Shown one piece after another: positions 17,701 to 27,471 of a stretch of DNA of 64,000 nucleotides. The notes below the pieces were generated by a model that saw nothing but the letters and a program-made list of their open reading frames with translations, did no database searches and had not been told where the DNA came from. The stretch is from Bacteroidales bacterium UBA2714. GTDB lineage: Bacteria; Bacteroidota; Bacteroidia; Bacteroidales; P3. The position numbers and the translations under genes are program-made. The stretch is taken from the NCBI GenBank assembly GCA_002354035.1, contig DEKU01000004.1, forward strand, positions 1 to 64,000, given 5' to 3'. Within the stretch, counting starts at the first letter, position 1. The number at the start of each line of letters is the position of its first letter.

Positions 17701-19572
17701 ATGGAAATAACACGTACCTTCGACCTCCTGGACCATCTGGTCACATCGTTTCCCGACAAGACAGATATCCTGGCAGGAAAGGAAAAAGGCGAATGGGTGA
17801 AATACAGCACCCACGATTATTATAAATATGCCCATTATATGGCCTGTGGTCTTCTGGAACTGGGACTACAGCCCGGCGACAAAGTAGTCACCATTTCGAC
17901 CAACTGCCCCGAATGGAACTTCATCGACATGGCCCTGGCACTGTCAGGCATGATACATGTGCCCGTCTACCCCACCCTGTCTGCCGACAACTACTACCAC
18001 ATCTTCACTCACAGCGAGGCAAAATGCATCCTTGTGTCTAACAACATATTGCTAAAACGCATACTGCCTGCCGTCGAGCGCATGGAAGAGAAGCCTCAAA
18101 TCTACACCCTCGCCGCCATCGAAGGGTATCACCGCACTTTGGAAATACTGAAAGCCGGTATCGCCAGCCGTGAGAAAAACAGTCCTATCATCGCCCACCT
18201 GAAGGACACCATCAAACCCGACGACTGGGTGACCTTAATCTACACCTCCGGCACCACTGGCCAGCCCAAAGGCGTAATGCTTTCTCATCGCAACATCTGC
18301 TCCAACTTCATTGCTCACGAGAAAGTGAACCCCATGACGTCGGACTGCCGCGTGCTGTCGTTCCTGCCATTGAACCACATGTATGAGCGCAGCATGAACT
18401 ATCACTTCCAGCTCAAAGGTGTGTCCATCTACTATGCCGAAAACATGGGCACCCTGCAACAGAACATGGCCGAGACCCACACCAACGGGTTCTGCGCTGT
18501 TCCCCGTGTGCTGGAAATGGTGTACGACAAGCTCTATGCCGCAGGCAAGGATTTCACCGGACTCAAGAAGAAGATTTACACCCGTGCCTTCAAGCATGGC
18601 GCGCGCTATGACTATACGCTGTTCAAGAAAGTGTCATTGGGCTACCAACTATCGCAGTTCTTCTACGAGCGGATGGTCTATCGCCATTGGCGCGAACGGT
18701 TTGGCGGCAACCGGCTGATTGTCATCACTGGCTCGTCGAGCATCCAGCCCCGCATAGTCCGCACCTTCGCCGCCGCAGGCATCAATATCTACGAAGGGTA
18801 TGGCCTTTCGGAGACATCACCCGTCATTGCCGTCAACGACCCTGCCCACGGCAATGTGCGCATCGGGACGGTTGGCCCCGTGCTGAGCGGCGTGGAAGTG
18901 AAGCTGGCCGACGACGGCGAGATCCTCACCCGTGGACCCCACGTCATGTTGGGCTACTATAAAGACCCTGAATACACAGCCCAGGTAATAGACAGCGACG
19001 GCTGGTTCCACACCGGCGACGTAGGGCAGCTCGTGGGCGGCCTGACCGGACCGCGCTATCTGCGCATCACGGACCGCAAGAAAGACATCTTCAAGCTCTC
19101 GGCCGGCAAGTACATCGCTCCCCAACTGCTGGAGAACAAGCTGCGCGAGTCGGAGTATATCGAGCAAGCCATGGTTGTGGGCGAGAACGAGAAGAGCGCG
19201 GCGGTGATTATCTCCCCCAACTTCAACACCCTGCACTACTGGGCCCTGAAACATCGTCTGCACTATCGCGACAACAACGAGCTGATAGGCCTGCAGCAGA
19301 CAAGAGATAAGTACAAAGAGGTGATTGACTTGATCAACCGTGACTTTGCGGCACACGAGCAGATAAAGAGCTTCCGCCTGGTGTCCGACGAGTGGACGGC
19401 AAACAATGGCCTCCTGTCACCCACACTGAAGATTAAGCGCAATGTACTGATGGATAAGTACAAGAACCTTATAGCCGACATTTACGGCAGGGCCCCGCAG
19501 GCGTCGAACTCCATTCTTTCGGCATTCCGTGGCGTGGAGCTGCCCAGTTTCGGCTTTTCGAAGAAGAAATAA
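17701..19572 (+). CDS. long-chain fatty acid--CoA ligase (AMP-forming), copy 1
   Basis: A 623-residue acyl-adenylate-forming enzyme of the FadD15-like group. It activates long-chain fatty acids with ATP and CoA. Motifs are the P-loop YTSGTTGQPKG (about 181-191), the adenine motif YGLSETSP (about 366-373), GDVGQ plus DRKKDIFKLSAGKY (about 440-470) and a C-terminal LKIKR containing the catalytic Lys. No signal peptide; probably membrane-associated. The glycosyltransferase starts 2 bases after the stop, so the genes are coupled. A second ligase lies at 60535-62307; the two differ clearly in sequence. Confidence 0.93.
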   Translation: MEITRTFDLLDHLVTSFPDKTDILAGKEKGEWVKYSTHDYYKYAHYMACGLLELGLQPGDKVVTISTNCPEWNFIDMALALSGMIHVPVYPTLSADNYYHIFTHSEAKCILVSNNILLKRILPAVERMEEKPQIYTLAAIEGYHRTLEILKAGIASREKNSPIIAHLKDTIKPDDWVTLIYTSGTTGQPKGVMLSHRNICSNFIAHEKVNPMTSDCRVLSFLPLNHMYERSMNYHFQLKGVSIYYAENMGTLQQNMAETHTNGFCAVPRVLEMVYDKLYAAGKDFTGLKKKIYTRAFKHGARYDYTLFKKVSLGYQLSQFFYERMVYRHWRERFGGNRLIVITGSSSIQPRIVRTFAAAGINIYEGYGLSETSPVIAVNDPAHGNVRIGTVGPVLSGVEVKLADDGEILTRGPHVMLGYYKDPEYTAQVIDSDGWFHTGDVGQLVGGLTGPRYLRITDRKKDIFKLSAGKYIAPQLLENKLRESEYIEQAMVVGENEKSAAVIISPNFNTLHYWALKHRLHYRDNNELIGLQQTRDKYKEVIDLINRDFAAHEQIKSFRLVSDEWTANNGLLSPTLKIKRNVLMDKYKNLIADIYGRAPQASNSILSAFRGVELPSFGFSKKK

Positions 19573-19574
19573 TC

Positions 19575-20567
19575 ATGTCGGAGGCTGCATCTGTCAATAT
19601 GTTTGAGACTCCCATTCTGCTTGTCACCTTCAACCGGCCGGAGTTCACACGGCAGGTGTTAGAGGTTGTCATGAGGCAACATCCCGCCAACTTGTATGTA
19701 TTCCAGGACGGACCCCGGCCGCTGTGTGCCGACGACCCACAAAGGGTGGCGGAGGTGCGAGGGGTTGTGGAGGAGCTGACGAGGCAGACTGCCACGCGTG
19801 TCCACACCCGTTTCTCGGCTGTCAATCTGGGTTGCGGCCCGGGACCTGCGGACGGGCTGACATGGTTTTTCGGCCAGGTGGAGCGGGGCATTATCATCGA
19901 GGACGACGCCGTGCCCCACCCTGATTTTTTCGCTTACGCGGAAGAGCTGCTGGAGCGCTATGCGGACGACGAAGAGGTGATGGCCATCGGCAGCATGAAT
20001 GTAGACAAGACGAGGCCAACCGAGGAGAGTTACTATTTCTCAATGATGAACCGCAATTTATGTGCCTGGGCTTCGTGGCGACGGGCATGGCGGCATTTCG
20101 ACTTGCGTCTGAAGGACGTAAGCCGCGCCCAGTTATGGCGAGCGCTGCGACGCTATGGGTGCGGGCTGCTGGAGCGGGAGTACTGGTGCGACCGCCTGGA
20201 CGAGGTGCATCGCGACGGCGTGGGTGGCAGCAGCTGGGATATGCAATTTTTCATGAGCATCTGGCTGAACCACGGCAAGGGCATCATCCCCAACGTGAAC
20301 CTCTCGTCGAATATCGGCACAGTGGAGGACGCCACGCATCCCTCGGTGACGGGCAACATTATTGACCGCGTGCCGACTCACCCCATCCTGCCTCTCACCC
20401 ACCCTGCAGACCGCACCATCCAACGTCAGGCCGACAGGCAGTTCCACTTCAGCTATTTCGAGAACGAACGTGGCAACTGGACCACAGGCCACACGCTCTA
20501 CCATCTGCTGAACAAGAGAATCAAGAAACTGTTAGGACATCAAGGACCATGGCGAACAAGAAAGTAA
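19575..20567 (+). CDS. GT-A fold glycosyltransferase
   Basis: A 330-residue cytosolic protein with a GT-A (family 2-like) nucleotide-sugar fold. It opens with PILLVTFNRPEFT (about 12-24), followed by VFQDGP and a metal-binding IIIEDDAVPHPDFF (about 98-111), where the acidic EDD would bind the divalent cation. An internal NLCAWASWRRAW (about 158-169) is typical of a Bacteroidota subgroup acting on surface glycans. It is tightly packed between the ligase and the acetyltransferase, whose start overlaps this gene by 19 bases. Donor and acceptor are unknown. Confidence 0.8.
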   Translation: MSEAASVNMFETPILLVTFNRPEFTRQVLEVVMRQHPANLYVFQDGPRPLCADDPQRVAEVRGVVEELTRQTATRVHTRFSAVNLGCGPGPADGLTWFFGQVERGIIIEDDAVPHPDFFAYAEELLERYADDEEVMAIGSMNVDKTRPTEESYYFSMMNRNLCAWASWRRAWRHFDLRLKDVSRAQLWRALRRYGCGLLEREYWCDRLDEVHRDGVGGSSWDMQFFMSIWLNHGKGIIPNVNLSSNIGTVEDATHPSVTGNIIDRVPTHPILPLTHPADRTIQRQADRQFHFSYFENERGNWTTGHTLYHLLNKRIKKLLGHQGPWRTRK

Positions 20568-21211
20568 TCTACTATATCCAGACCCTCCTGTCCCGTTGGC
20601 TGAGCTACCCGGTGATTCCGGAGGGCAAGACAACAGGACACGCGCTGGTGCGGTCGGAAAGAAACGGCTGCAGTCTGGGCGCGAACATACGCATTGAGGA
20701 CCCTTACGTGCTTCACAATGTGACCCTTGGAGACTATTCCTACATTTCGCGGAATTCGCTGGTTGCTAATACTACGATAGGGAAGTTCTGTTCTGTGGGT
20801 CCCAATCTGGTTTGCGGGCAGGGGCTGCATCCCACGGCGGGGGTTTCGACGCATCCGATGTTTTATTCTCCCAATAATCCCAACGACAGGGTCTTGGCTT
20901 CCCGTCCGCTTTTCGAGGAGCATAGGCCTGTGAGCATCGGCCATGATGTGTATATCGGGGCGAATGTGTTTATTCTGGATGGGGTGACGATTGGGCACGG
21001 TGCGGTGGTGGGCGCGGGTGCGGTGGTGACGAAGGACGTTCCTCCCTACGCGGTGGTGGCCGGTGTGCCGGCTAAGGTGGTGAAGTACCGTTTTGATGCC
21101 GACACTGTGCGGGCGCTGCTGGAGCGGCGTTGGTGGGATGATCCTGAGGAGGAGTTGCACAAGGTGTCCGACCATTTCTGGGATGTGGAGGCTTTTCTTG
21201 CCAATAAATAA
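20549..21211 (+). CDS. hexapeptide-repeat O-acetyltransferase (CatB/LbH family)
   Basis: A 220-residue left-handed beta-helix acetyltransferase. Hexapeptide turns are visible at VTLGDYSYISRNSLVANTTIGKF (about 54-76) and again at VSIGHDVYIGANVFI through VGAGAVVTKDVPPYAVVAGVPAKVV (about 129-177). The catalytic His is probably that in QGLHP (about 91-95). Enzymes of this family move acetyl from acetyl-CoA to sugars or antibiotics. The 19-base overlap with the glycosyltransferase suggests modification of the same glycan rather than drug resistance; this is inference. Confidence 0.88.
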   Translation: MANKKVIYYIQTLLSRWLSYPVIPEGKTTGHALVRSERNGCSLGANIRIEDPYVLHNVTLGDYSYISRNSLVANTTIGKFCSVGPNLVCGQGLHPTAGVSTHPMFYSPNNPNDRVLASRPLFEEHRPVSIGHDVYIGANVFILDGVTIGHGAVVGAGAVVTKDVPPYAVVAGVPAKVVKYRFDADTVRALLERRWWDDPEEELHKVSDHFWDVEAFLANK

Positions 21212-21231
21212 ACATAACTCCATATATCTTA

Positions 21232-22593
21232 ATGTTTCATCATTTTGTCATATCACTACCCACAGCTCTGCGGCTCACTGAGGCCAGCGGTGGCGAGTCT
21301 ATTTCGTGCGGCGGCGGTGGACGCCATGCTCTGCCTGTCTGGATGCTGGCCGTGCTGCTGTTTCTGTCTGTACAGGCGGCTGCGCAGCCGGTGGCGGATT
21401 CGAACTGGCGGGAGGAGGTGCGGACGGCGCAGCTGCTGAGGGGTGGCGTGGAGGGCGAGGAGCCTGTGCTGACGTTGGAGGGTGAGGAGCGGCTGTTGCT
21501 GGTTTTCGATGTGCTGGGGGCAGAGGTGGGCAGTTACCGCTACCGCATTGCGCATTGCAACAGCGGCTGGGAGCGCGACGACTTGGAGCCTTACGAGTTC
21601 CTGAATGGCTTTGAGGAGGGGGCGATTGAGGGGTATGCCAGTTCGTTCACGACGAGGGTGGATTATGTCCATTATTATCAGTATATCCCCTCGGGCCAAA
21701 GCCAGTTCACCGCTTCGGGCAACTATGTGGTGACGGTGTTTGTGGACGGCAGCCCGGACAGCATTCTGCTCACCCGCCGTTTTTGCGTGACGGAGCAGAG
21801 CCTGCGGGCGGAGCTGACGGTGGCGAGTCCTTACGACGGAGCCGCAGTAGGCGAGAGACGAGAGGTGGACGTCGCGCTGCGACCCAACGACGACTACGGC
21901 GGCATGACCCCCGCGCCCTCGCTGAATCCGGCATGGCTGGAGGTGGTGGCGCAGCAGAACGGGCGCACGGACAATATGCGGCGGCTGCCGTTCGGCGGCT
22001 ACGAGGGGGGTGCGCTTTGCTATCGCCACCGACGGGAGAATGTGTTTGCATGTGGCAATACGTTCCGATGGTTCGACATCAGCAATATACGCACGGCGAC
22101 TTATAATGTGGCGAAGATCGAGGAGTACGGCGGCGAATGGTATGCGACGCTGAAGCCTTTGGCCGACCGCTCCAACGGGAACTTCATAGCGGAGCAGGTG
22201 CTCAATGGGGGGATGAAGGTGAATGTGTGGGACCGCACGAATAAGCAGACGGAGGCGGACTATGTGTGGGTCTATTTCTTGCTGCCGATGCGCTATCCGT
22301 TTCTGAACGGGAGTGTGCATGTGGTGGGGGAGTTGACCAACTGGCGGCTGGACGATGGAAGCCGCATGGAGTATCGTCCGGACTTGAAGGCCTATACGCT
22401 GCGCCTGCGCCTGAAGCAAGGTTATTATGCCTATCAGCTGCTGTTCCTGCCCGTGGGGGGAGAGGAGGGGGAGACGAAGGCCTTGGAGGGTGACCATTTT
22501 GAGGCTCCCAACAACTACAGGGCGTATGTCTACTACCGCAGCCCGAACGACCGCTACGACCGTCTGGTGGCGGTGGGGAGGGTGCGACAATGA
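21232..22593 (+). CDS. DUF5103 / type IX secretion system plug protein
   Basis: A 453-residue exported protein of the DUF5103 family. Its flavobacterial homologue closes the SprA translocon pore of the T9SS as the Plug subunit. A hydrophobic signal segment (about residues 37-52, ending AAAQ) precedes the mature start. Recognisable family segments are YRYRIAHCNSGWERDDLEPYEF (about 103-124), YEGGALCYRH, and the closing YRAYVYYRSPNDRYDRLVAVG. The start is uncertain: ATG 21232 gives a long n-region, ATG 21343 a very short one. It is encoded about 27 kb from the gldKLMN core and just upstream of an M6-like cargo peptidase. Confidence 0.85.
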   Translation: MFHHFVISLPTALRLTEASGGESISCGGGGRHALPVWMLAVLLFLSVQAAAQPVADSNWREEVRTAQLLRGGVEGEEPVLTLEGEERLLLVFDVLGAEVGSYRYRIAHCNSGWERDDLEPYEFLNGFEEGAIEGYASSFTTRVDYVHYYQYIPSGQSQFTASGNYVVTVFVDGSPDSILLTRRFCVTEQSLRAELTVASPYDGAAVGERREVDVALRPNDDYGGMTPAPSLNPAWLEVVAQQNGRTDNMRRLPFGGYEGGALCYRHRRENVFACGNTFRWFDISNIRTATYNVAKIEEYGGEWYATLKPLADRSNGNFIAEQVLNGGMKVNVWDRTNKQTEADYVWVYFLLPMRYPFLNGSVHVVGELTNWRLDDGSRMEYRPDLKAYTLRLRLKQGYYAYQLLFLPVGGEEGETKALEGDHFEAPNNYRAYVYYRSPNDRYDRLVAVGRVRQ

Positions 22594-22696
22594 GAGGATG
22601 GGCTTTTTCGGGCTGTCGGTTGGCGGCTGATGGTTCACTTTTATTCAGTAAACGATAAGATAAAAAGAATATATATAGAAAATAATAACAAACAGT

Positions 22697-25600
22697 ATGC
22701 GAAAAATAATTCTATTTGTGTTGATAACGATGATGGGCTGCTGGAGCGTGGCTGCCCCTTTGAGGTATGTCCCGGTGAGGGTGGTCCAGCCGCAGGGCGA
22801 CACGCTGCGCTGTTTCGTCTCGGGCGATGAGTTCTACAACTGGCTGCACGATGCCGAGGGCTACACGATTGTCCAGCATCCGCAGACTGGCCAGTATGTC
22901 TATGCCGCTCCCGCCACGGCGAGGGAGGCGGCGGAGTGGTCTTTGTCCGGTCTGCCGGAGGGGTTGCGCGCCACATCGGTGCTGCCGGGGCGCGACGATC
23001 CTGCCAAGGCTGGTCTCAAACCCCACCTGATGCCCACAAGGCGGTGGCTACAAGCTCGCCACAAGGCCTGGAAGGTGCCGGAGCATCTGGAGGCTCACCC
23101 CGATCTACAGCAGTCTCTCAAGAGCGGGGAGGGCGCGAAGACCGACCCGCTGCATCTCATCAATAATGTGGTCATCTTTATCCATTTTGCGGACGAGGAT
23201 TCCTGCACGACGATTCCGTTCGACACGATCGACGGCATGTTCAACGACAGCAGCGCGACGAGTGTGTCGATGTTCAACTATTTCTACCACTCCTCCTACC
23301 GCTCGCTGCGAGTGATTACGCAATATCTGCCTGCCCCTGCCGGGCAGACGGTGCTTTCCTATCAGGACTCACACGTGCGCGACTATTTCAAGCCTTACAA
23401 TGCTGCCACCAACCCCTTGGGCTACAACGGCGACACGGAGCGCCGAAACCGCGAGTTCACCCTGTTGCAGAATGCTGTGAACTGGATCAACGCCAACTGT
23501 CCGGTCAGCTCTTTGACCAACCTCGATGTGGATAACGACGGCTTGGTGGACAATGTTTGTTTTGTCGTCAGCGGCACTTACACGGGCTGGAGCGATTTGT
23601 TGTGGCCCCACAAATGGGCTATCTATGACCGCACGGTAAATCTGGGTTCGAAGAGGGTGTACACTTACAATTTCCAGCTGGCGGGCAGTGGTCAGAGTTA
23701 TTTCAACGTGAGTACTCTCTGCCATGAGATGACCCACACGCTGGGCGCGCCGGACCTATACCATTACGACAACTTTGATAATGTCTCGCCCGGCGGCGCA
23801 TGGGACCTTATGAATAACAACCGAACTCCCCCTCAGCAGACCAACTCGCTGTTCAAGCTGAACTATACGCATTGGCTGGACAGCATTCCGCTGATTGAGG
23901 ACAGCGGGGAATACTCGTTGCAGTCTTTGGCCTCGGGCCCCAACCACGCGGTGCGGATTGCATCGGCCGACCCTCACCAGTGGTATATCCTGGAGTACCG
24001 CAACTGGAGTGATACTTTCGACTCGTCCATCCCCAATCGGGGGCTCTTGATATGGCGCTATAATGACCTTCCCGAAGCCGACAACGCCAATTTCGACTTC
24101 GACACTGTGCCCCATTCGCTGTGGCTGTTCCGCCCGGGCAGCAGTATCGACACGGTGAACGGCATCGTGGCACAGGCCGCGTTCGGTGTGGGGGGCCGTA
24201 CAGCGTTCAACGCCTGGAGTGATCCTCATCCATATCTGTGCGACGGCTCGCCGGACTCGTCGTTCAGCATTACGAACATCCATATAACAGACTCCAGCCA
24301 CAGCACGGTGACGTTCTCGTTCAACCCCTTCAGCGAGGGAAGCTGCAACGTGATAGCCTCCTTCCCCCACAGCCAAGACTTCGAGAGCGGCGACGCTGGC
24401 TGTTGGACCGCCGTCAGTCCGGCGGACGACAACCGTGGCAGGATGGGTGTGGTGGGCACTGCCAGCAGTGTCATCCCCCATTCGGGCAGCTATCAGTTCC
24501 GCTTTTCGAGCTACAACTCGTCCGACAACTATAATCAGTATCTCATCTCGCCCCGTTTGCAGCACTCTCATCCCTTGCAGTTGAGTTTCTGGTACCGCCG
24601 TTCCAACAGCTCGACGGAGACCTTGCGGGTGCTCAGTTCCACCACGACGCGCAACCCGTCGGCCTTCACCGACACGCTGGCGGACATAACGGTCGCCACC
24701 TCGGGTTGGCAGCAGGCGGTGGTGACCGTGCCTCCCGAAGCCCGGCATATAGCCCTCAACTACTATTCCAACTATCATTACTATCTTTTTGTGGACGACC
24801 TGTTGCTGCGCGACACGATGCCCGCCGACACCCTGATGCGCGACACGGTATATATCTTGGTACACGACACCTTGACCCGCACCCTGACCGACACGCTTAC
24901 GCTGTGGGTCCACGACACCCTGACCCTCACCCATCACGACACTGTTTTCTCCCACCTGTCCGACACACTGTTTTATGCCGTAATCGACACGGTGCTGGTG
25001 CCCATTTACGACACTACTCCCTACAGTCCGGAGCTGCACGAGGTGGCGGTTCTGCCCAACGAGACGCGGCGGGGACTGACTTCGGGCAGCGGGGTCTTCT
25101 TGGAGGGGACGGAGCTGGAGATTGCCGCCATACCGCTACCGGGCTACCAGTTTTCCAACTGGATGGACGGCAACGATGACAACCCCCGCACCATCACAGT
25201 GATGAGCGACCTGTTTTACAGCGCCCACTTCCTCCCCTCAGGACAGCGGTCCAAGGCCATTGTCCACATCACCGATACCGTCATGCAGCACGACACTGTG
25301 TGGCTCACCCAGCGCGACACCCTCTGGCTCACCTTGCACGACACCCTCTGGCTGCACCACAGCGACACTGTGTCCATCATCCTGCGCGACACCCTCTGGC
25401 TGCCTTCTCCCATCCACGACACTTTAGCCATTGGAGTGCATGAACCCTATATGCACGACACCACCACCTACTTCCCGCTCACCGTCGCCTCTGCCGACCC
25501 CGCCACGGGCATAGCCGCCGGCAACGGTTTCTTCCCTGTGGGTACGGATGTGCAAGTGGGTGCCATTGCGGCCACCGGCTACCAGTTTGTCCGATGGTCG

Positions 25601-25927
25601 GACGGAGCCACCGAGAACCCCCACACCGTCCATTTCGTGGGTCCCACATCCATCGTCGCCACCTTTGCGCCACAGCCCGAGGGGATAGAGACCCCCTCTG
25701 CCACACGATGCACCCGCATCTACACCCACGCCGGGCAGATTGTGGCCGAAGCTCCGGCCAACATGGATGTGGCCATCTACAATATGTTGGGGCAGCTTGT
25801 AATGCTGCAACACGCAACCACCTCGGACGCCATGCGCCGCACCGTGAGCACCACCCTGCGGCCCGGAGTCTATGTGGTGCGCATCGGGTCGCTCCCGGCC
25901 AGCAAGATAACCGTTCTTGACCGTTGA
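22697..25927 (+). CDS. M6-family metalloprotease with repeat stalk and T9SS sorting domain
   Basis: A 1076-residue secreted zinc protease. The signal peptide is about residues 1-20. A propeptide-like segment follows (about 23-70). The catalytic motif CHEMTHTLGAPD (342-353) matches the M6 HExxHxxGxxD signature, with H343, E344, H347 and D353. A jelly-roll domain lies at about 560-710. Two blocks of xDTxxxx heptads (about 711-775 and 855-920) follow, each leading to an InlB-type B-repeat (QFSNWMDG; QFVRWSDG). The final about 70 residues are a T9SS sorting domain (IYNMLGQLV, PGVYVVRIG). It is presumably an extracellular peptidase exported by the T9SS. Confidence 0.9.
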   Translation: MRKIILFVLITMMGCWSVAAPLRYVPVRVVQPQGDTLRCFVSGDEFYNWLHDAEGYTIVQHPQTGQYVYAAPATAREAAEWSLSGLPEGLRATSVLPGRDDPAKAGLKPHLMPTRRWLQARHKAWKVPEHLEAHPDLQQSLKSGEGAKTDPLHLINNVVIFIHFADEDSCTTIPFDTIDGMFNDSSATSVSMFNYFYHSSYRSLRVITQYLPAPAGQTVLSYQDSHVRDYFKPYNAATNPLGYNGDTERRNREFTLLQNAVNWINANCPVSSLTNLDVDNDGLVDNVCFVVSGTYTGWSDLLWPHKWAIYDRTVNLGSKRVYTYNFQLAGSGQSYFNVSTLCHEMTHTLGAPDLYHYDNFDNVSPGGAWDLMNNNRTPPQQTNSLFKLNYTHWLDSIPLIEDSGEYSLQSLASGPNHAVRIASADPHQWYILEYRNWSDTFDSSIPNRGLLIWRYNDLPEADNANFDFDTVPHSLWLFRPGSSIDTVNGIVAQAAFGVGGRTAFNAWSDPHPYLCDGSPDSSFSITNIHITDSSHSTVTFSFNPFSEGSCNVIASFPHSQDFESGDAGCWTAVSPADDNRGRMGVVGTASSVIPHSGSYQFRFSSYNSSDNYNQYLISPRLQHSHPLQLSFWYRRSNSSTETLRVLSSTTTRNPSAFTDTLADITVATSGWQQAVVTVPPEARHIALNYYSNYHYYLFVDDLLLRDTMPADTLMRDTVYILVHDTLTRTLTDTLTLWVHDTLTLTHHDTVFSHLSDTLFYAVIDTVLVPIYDTTPYSPELHEVAVLPNETRRGLTSGSGVFLEGTELEIAAIPLPGYQFSNWMDGNDDNPRTITVMSDLFYSAHFLPSGQRSKAIVHITDTVMQHDTVWLTQRDTLWLTLHDTLWLHHSDTVSIILRDTLWLPSPIHDTLAIGVHEPYMHDTTTYFPLTVASADPATGIAAGNGFFPVGTDVQVGAIAATGYQFVRWSDGATENPHTVHFVGPTSIVATFAPQPEGIETPSATRCTRIYTHAGQIVAEAPANMDVAIYNMLGQLVMLQHATTSDAMRRTVSTTLRPGVYVVRIGSLPASKITVLDR

Positions 25928-26001
25928 CACATACCGATGAATTTCCAAACATACAAACACACAAATCGTTACACCGAACTCACAAAACACCTCATCCCTC
26001 C

Positions 26002-27345
26002 ATGTCGAATATCTATATCGAAACCTATGGCTGCCAAATGAATTTTGCCGACAGCGAGATAGTGGCCTCCCTGCTCAAACGTGAGGGGCACGCTGTGGTG
26101 GACAATATTGAGGAAGCCGACTACATACTCATCAATACCTGTGCCATCCGCGACAATGCCGAACAGCGCATCCGCAAACGCCTCCACGAACTCCGCGCCC
26201 TCCAGCAGCGCCACCGCCAACTCCGCATCGGCATACTGGGCTGCATGGCCGAACGGCTGCAAAGCCAATTGATGGTGGAGGAGGAGAACGTAAGCTTTGT
26301 GGTAGGTCCCGACGCCTACCGCCAGCTGCCCGACCTGCTCCAGCGTGTGCGCCAACAAGGCACCAAAGCCGCCGCCACCGAGTTGAGCACCACCGAGACC
26401 TATGCCGACATCGAACCCGTCCGGCTGGCCTCCAACGGCATATCGGCCTACATCTCCATCATGCGGGGATGCCAAAACTACTGCGCCTATTGCGTAGTGC
26501 CCTACACCCGTGGGCGCGAACGCAGCCGCGACCCCCAAACCATTGTCGACGAAGCCCGCAACCTCTTCGCCCAAGGCTACAAAGAGGTCACCCTGCTCGG
26601 CCAGAATGTCAACTCCTACCGATTCCCCTCTTCCGCCGAAGGCTCCGACCCCGTCGATTTCCCCGAACTGATGCACCGCGTGGCCGCCATCAGCCCGCTG
26701 CTGCGTGTGCGTTTCGCCACCTCCCACCCCAAAGACCTCAGCGACCGCCTTCTGCAAGTGATGGCCTCCCACCCCAACATCTGCAAATGCATCCACCTCC
26801 CCGTACAGAGCGGCAGCGACCGGATGCTGAAACTGATGAACCGCCACTACGACTCGGCCTGGTACCTGGACCGCATCGACGCCATACGTCGCTACATGCC
26901 CGACTGCTCCATCACCACTGATGTCATCGCCGGTTTCTGTTCCGAAACCGTCGAAGAACACCAAATGACCCTCGACCTCTTCCGCAAGGTACGCTACGAC
27001 TATGCCTACATGTTCAAATTCTCCATGCGGCCTGACACCTACGCCGCCAAACACCTCATCGACGACATCACCGAATCCGAGAAAACCCGCCGCCTCGAAG
27101 AAATCATCGCCCTCCAAGGGCAGATAGCACTCGAGAACAACCGCAAGGAAGTAGGCAAGACCTTTGAAGTGCTGGTCGAAGGCGAGTCGCACCGCAGCAA
27201 AGAGCAACTCTTTGGCCGCAACAGCCAGAACAAAGTGATCGTCTTCGACCGCCGCGACGCGCAACCCGGCCAATACCTGCAAGTGAAGGTGACCGACTGC
27301 ACCGCCGCAACCCTCAAGGGCGAGATAGTTCAACCTCACGCCTGA
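26002..27345 (+). CDS. miaB: tRNA-2-methylthio-N6-dimethylallyladenosine synthase MiaB
   Basis: A 447-residue radical-SAM methylthiotransferase. It adds the methylthio group to i6A37 of tRNAs reading UNN codons. The N-terminal UPF0004 domain carries auxiliary cluster Cys11, Cys47 and Cys81. The radical-SAM motif is RGCQNYCAYC, with Cys157, Cys161 and Cys164. A TRAM domain closes the protein. ATG 26002 gives the family-standard start MSNIYIETYGCQMN; the upstream ATG at 25924 would add 26 non-conserved residues and overlap the protease stop. Probably monocistronic or cotranscribed with the PASTA gene 126 bases on. Confidence 0.96.
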   Translation: MSNIYIETYGCQMNFADSEIVASLLKREGHAVVDNIEEADYILINTCAIRDNAEQRIRKRLHELRALQQRHRQLRIGILGCMAERLQSQLMVEEENVSFVVGPDAYRQLPDLLQRVRQQGTKAAATELSTTETYADIEPVRLASNGISAYISIMRGCQNYCAYCVVPYTRGRERSRDPQTIVDEARNLFAQGYKEVTLLGQNVNSYRFPSSAEGSDPVDFPELMHRVAAISPLLRVRFATSHPKDLSDRLLQVMASHPNICKCIHLPVQSGSDRMLKLMNRHYDSAWYLDRIDAIRRYMPDCSITTDVIAGFCSETVEEHQMTLDLFRKVRYDYAYMFKFSMRPDTYAAKHLIDDITESEKTRRLEEIIALQGQIALENNRKEVGKTFEVLVEGESHRSKEQLFGRNSQNKVIVFDRRDAQPGQYLQVKVTDCTAATLKGEIVQPHA

Positions 27346-27471
27346 TTCCACTCCCTCAAGGGCTATTGTGGGACATGGCCATGGCCGAACCGACCACCTC
27401 AATACCTACCCCCAAAAACAGACCCTCCGCAAGACAATAAAACAGCTCCCTCGGCGTTATAACATGCAATT

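Noticed and set aside
20549..21211. Chloramphenicol or streptogramin resistance acetyltransferase
   Set aside because: The fold is shared, but the overlap with a glycosyltransferase gene makes a glycan-modifying role more likely; resistance cannot be claimed from sequence alone.
24827..25465. CRISPR-like regular DNA repeats
   Set aside because: The period is 21 bases and in frame with codons for xDTxxxx; spacers are absent and no cas gene is present, so it is a protein repeat.
25969..27402. 477-codon minus-strand frame opposite miaB
   Set aside because: MiaB shows all radical-SAM and auxiliary-cluster cysteines on the plus strand.
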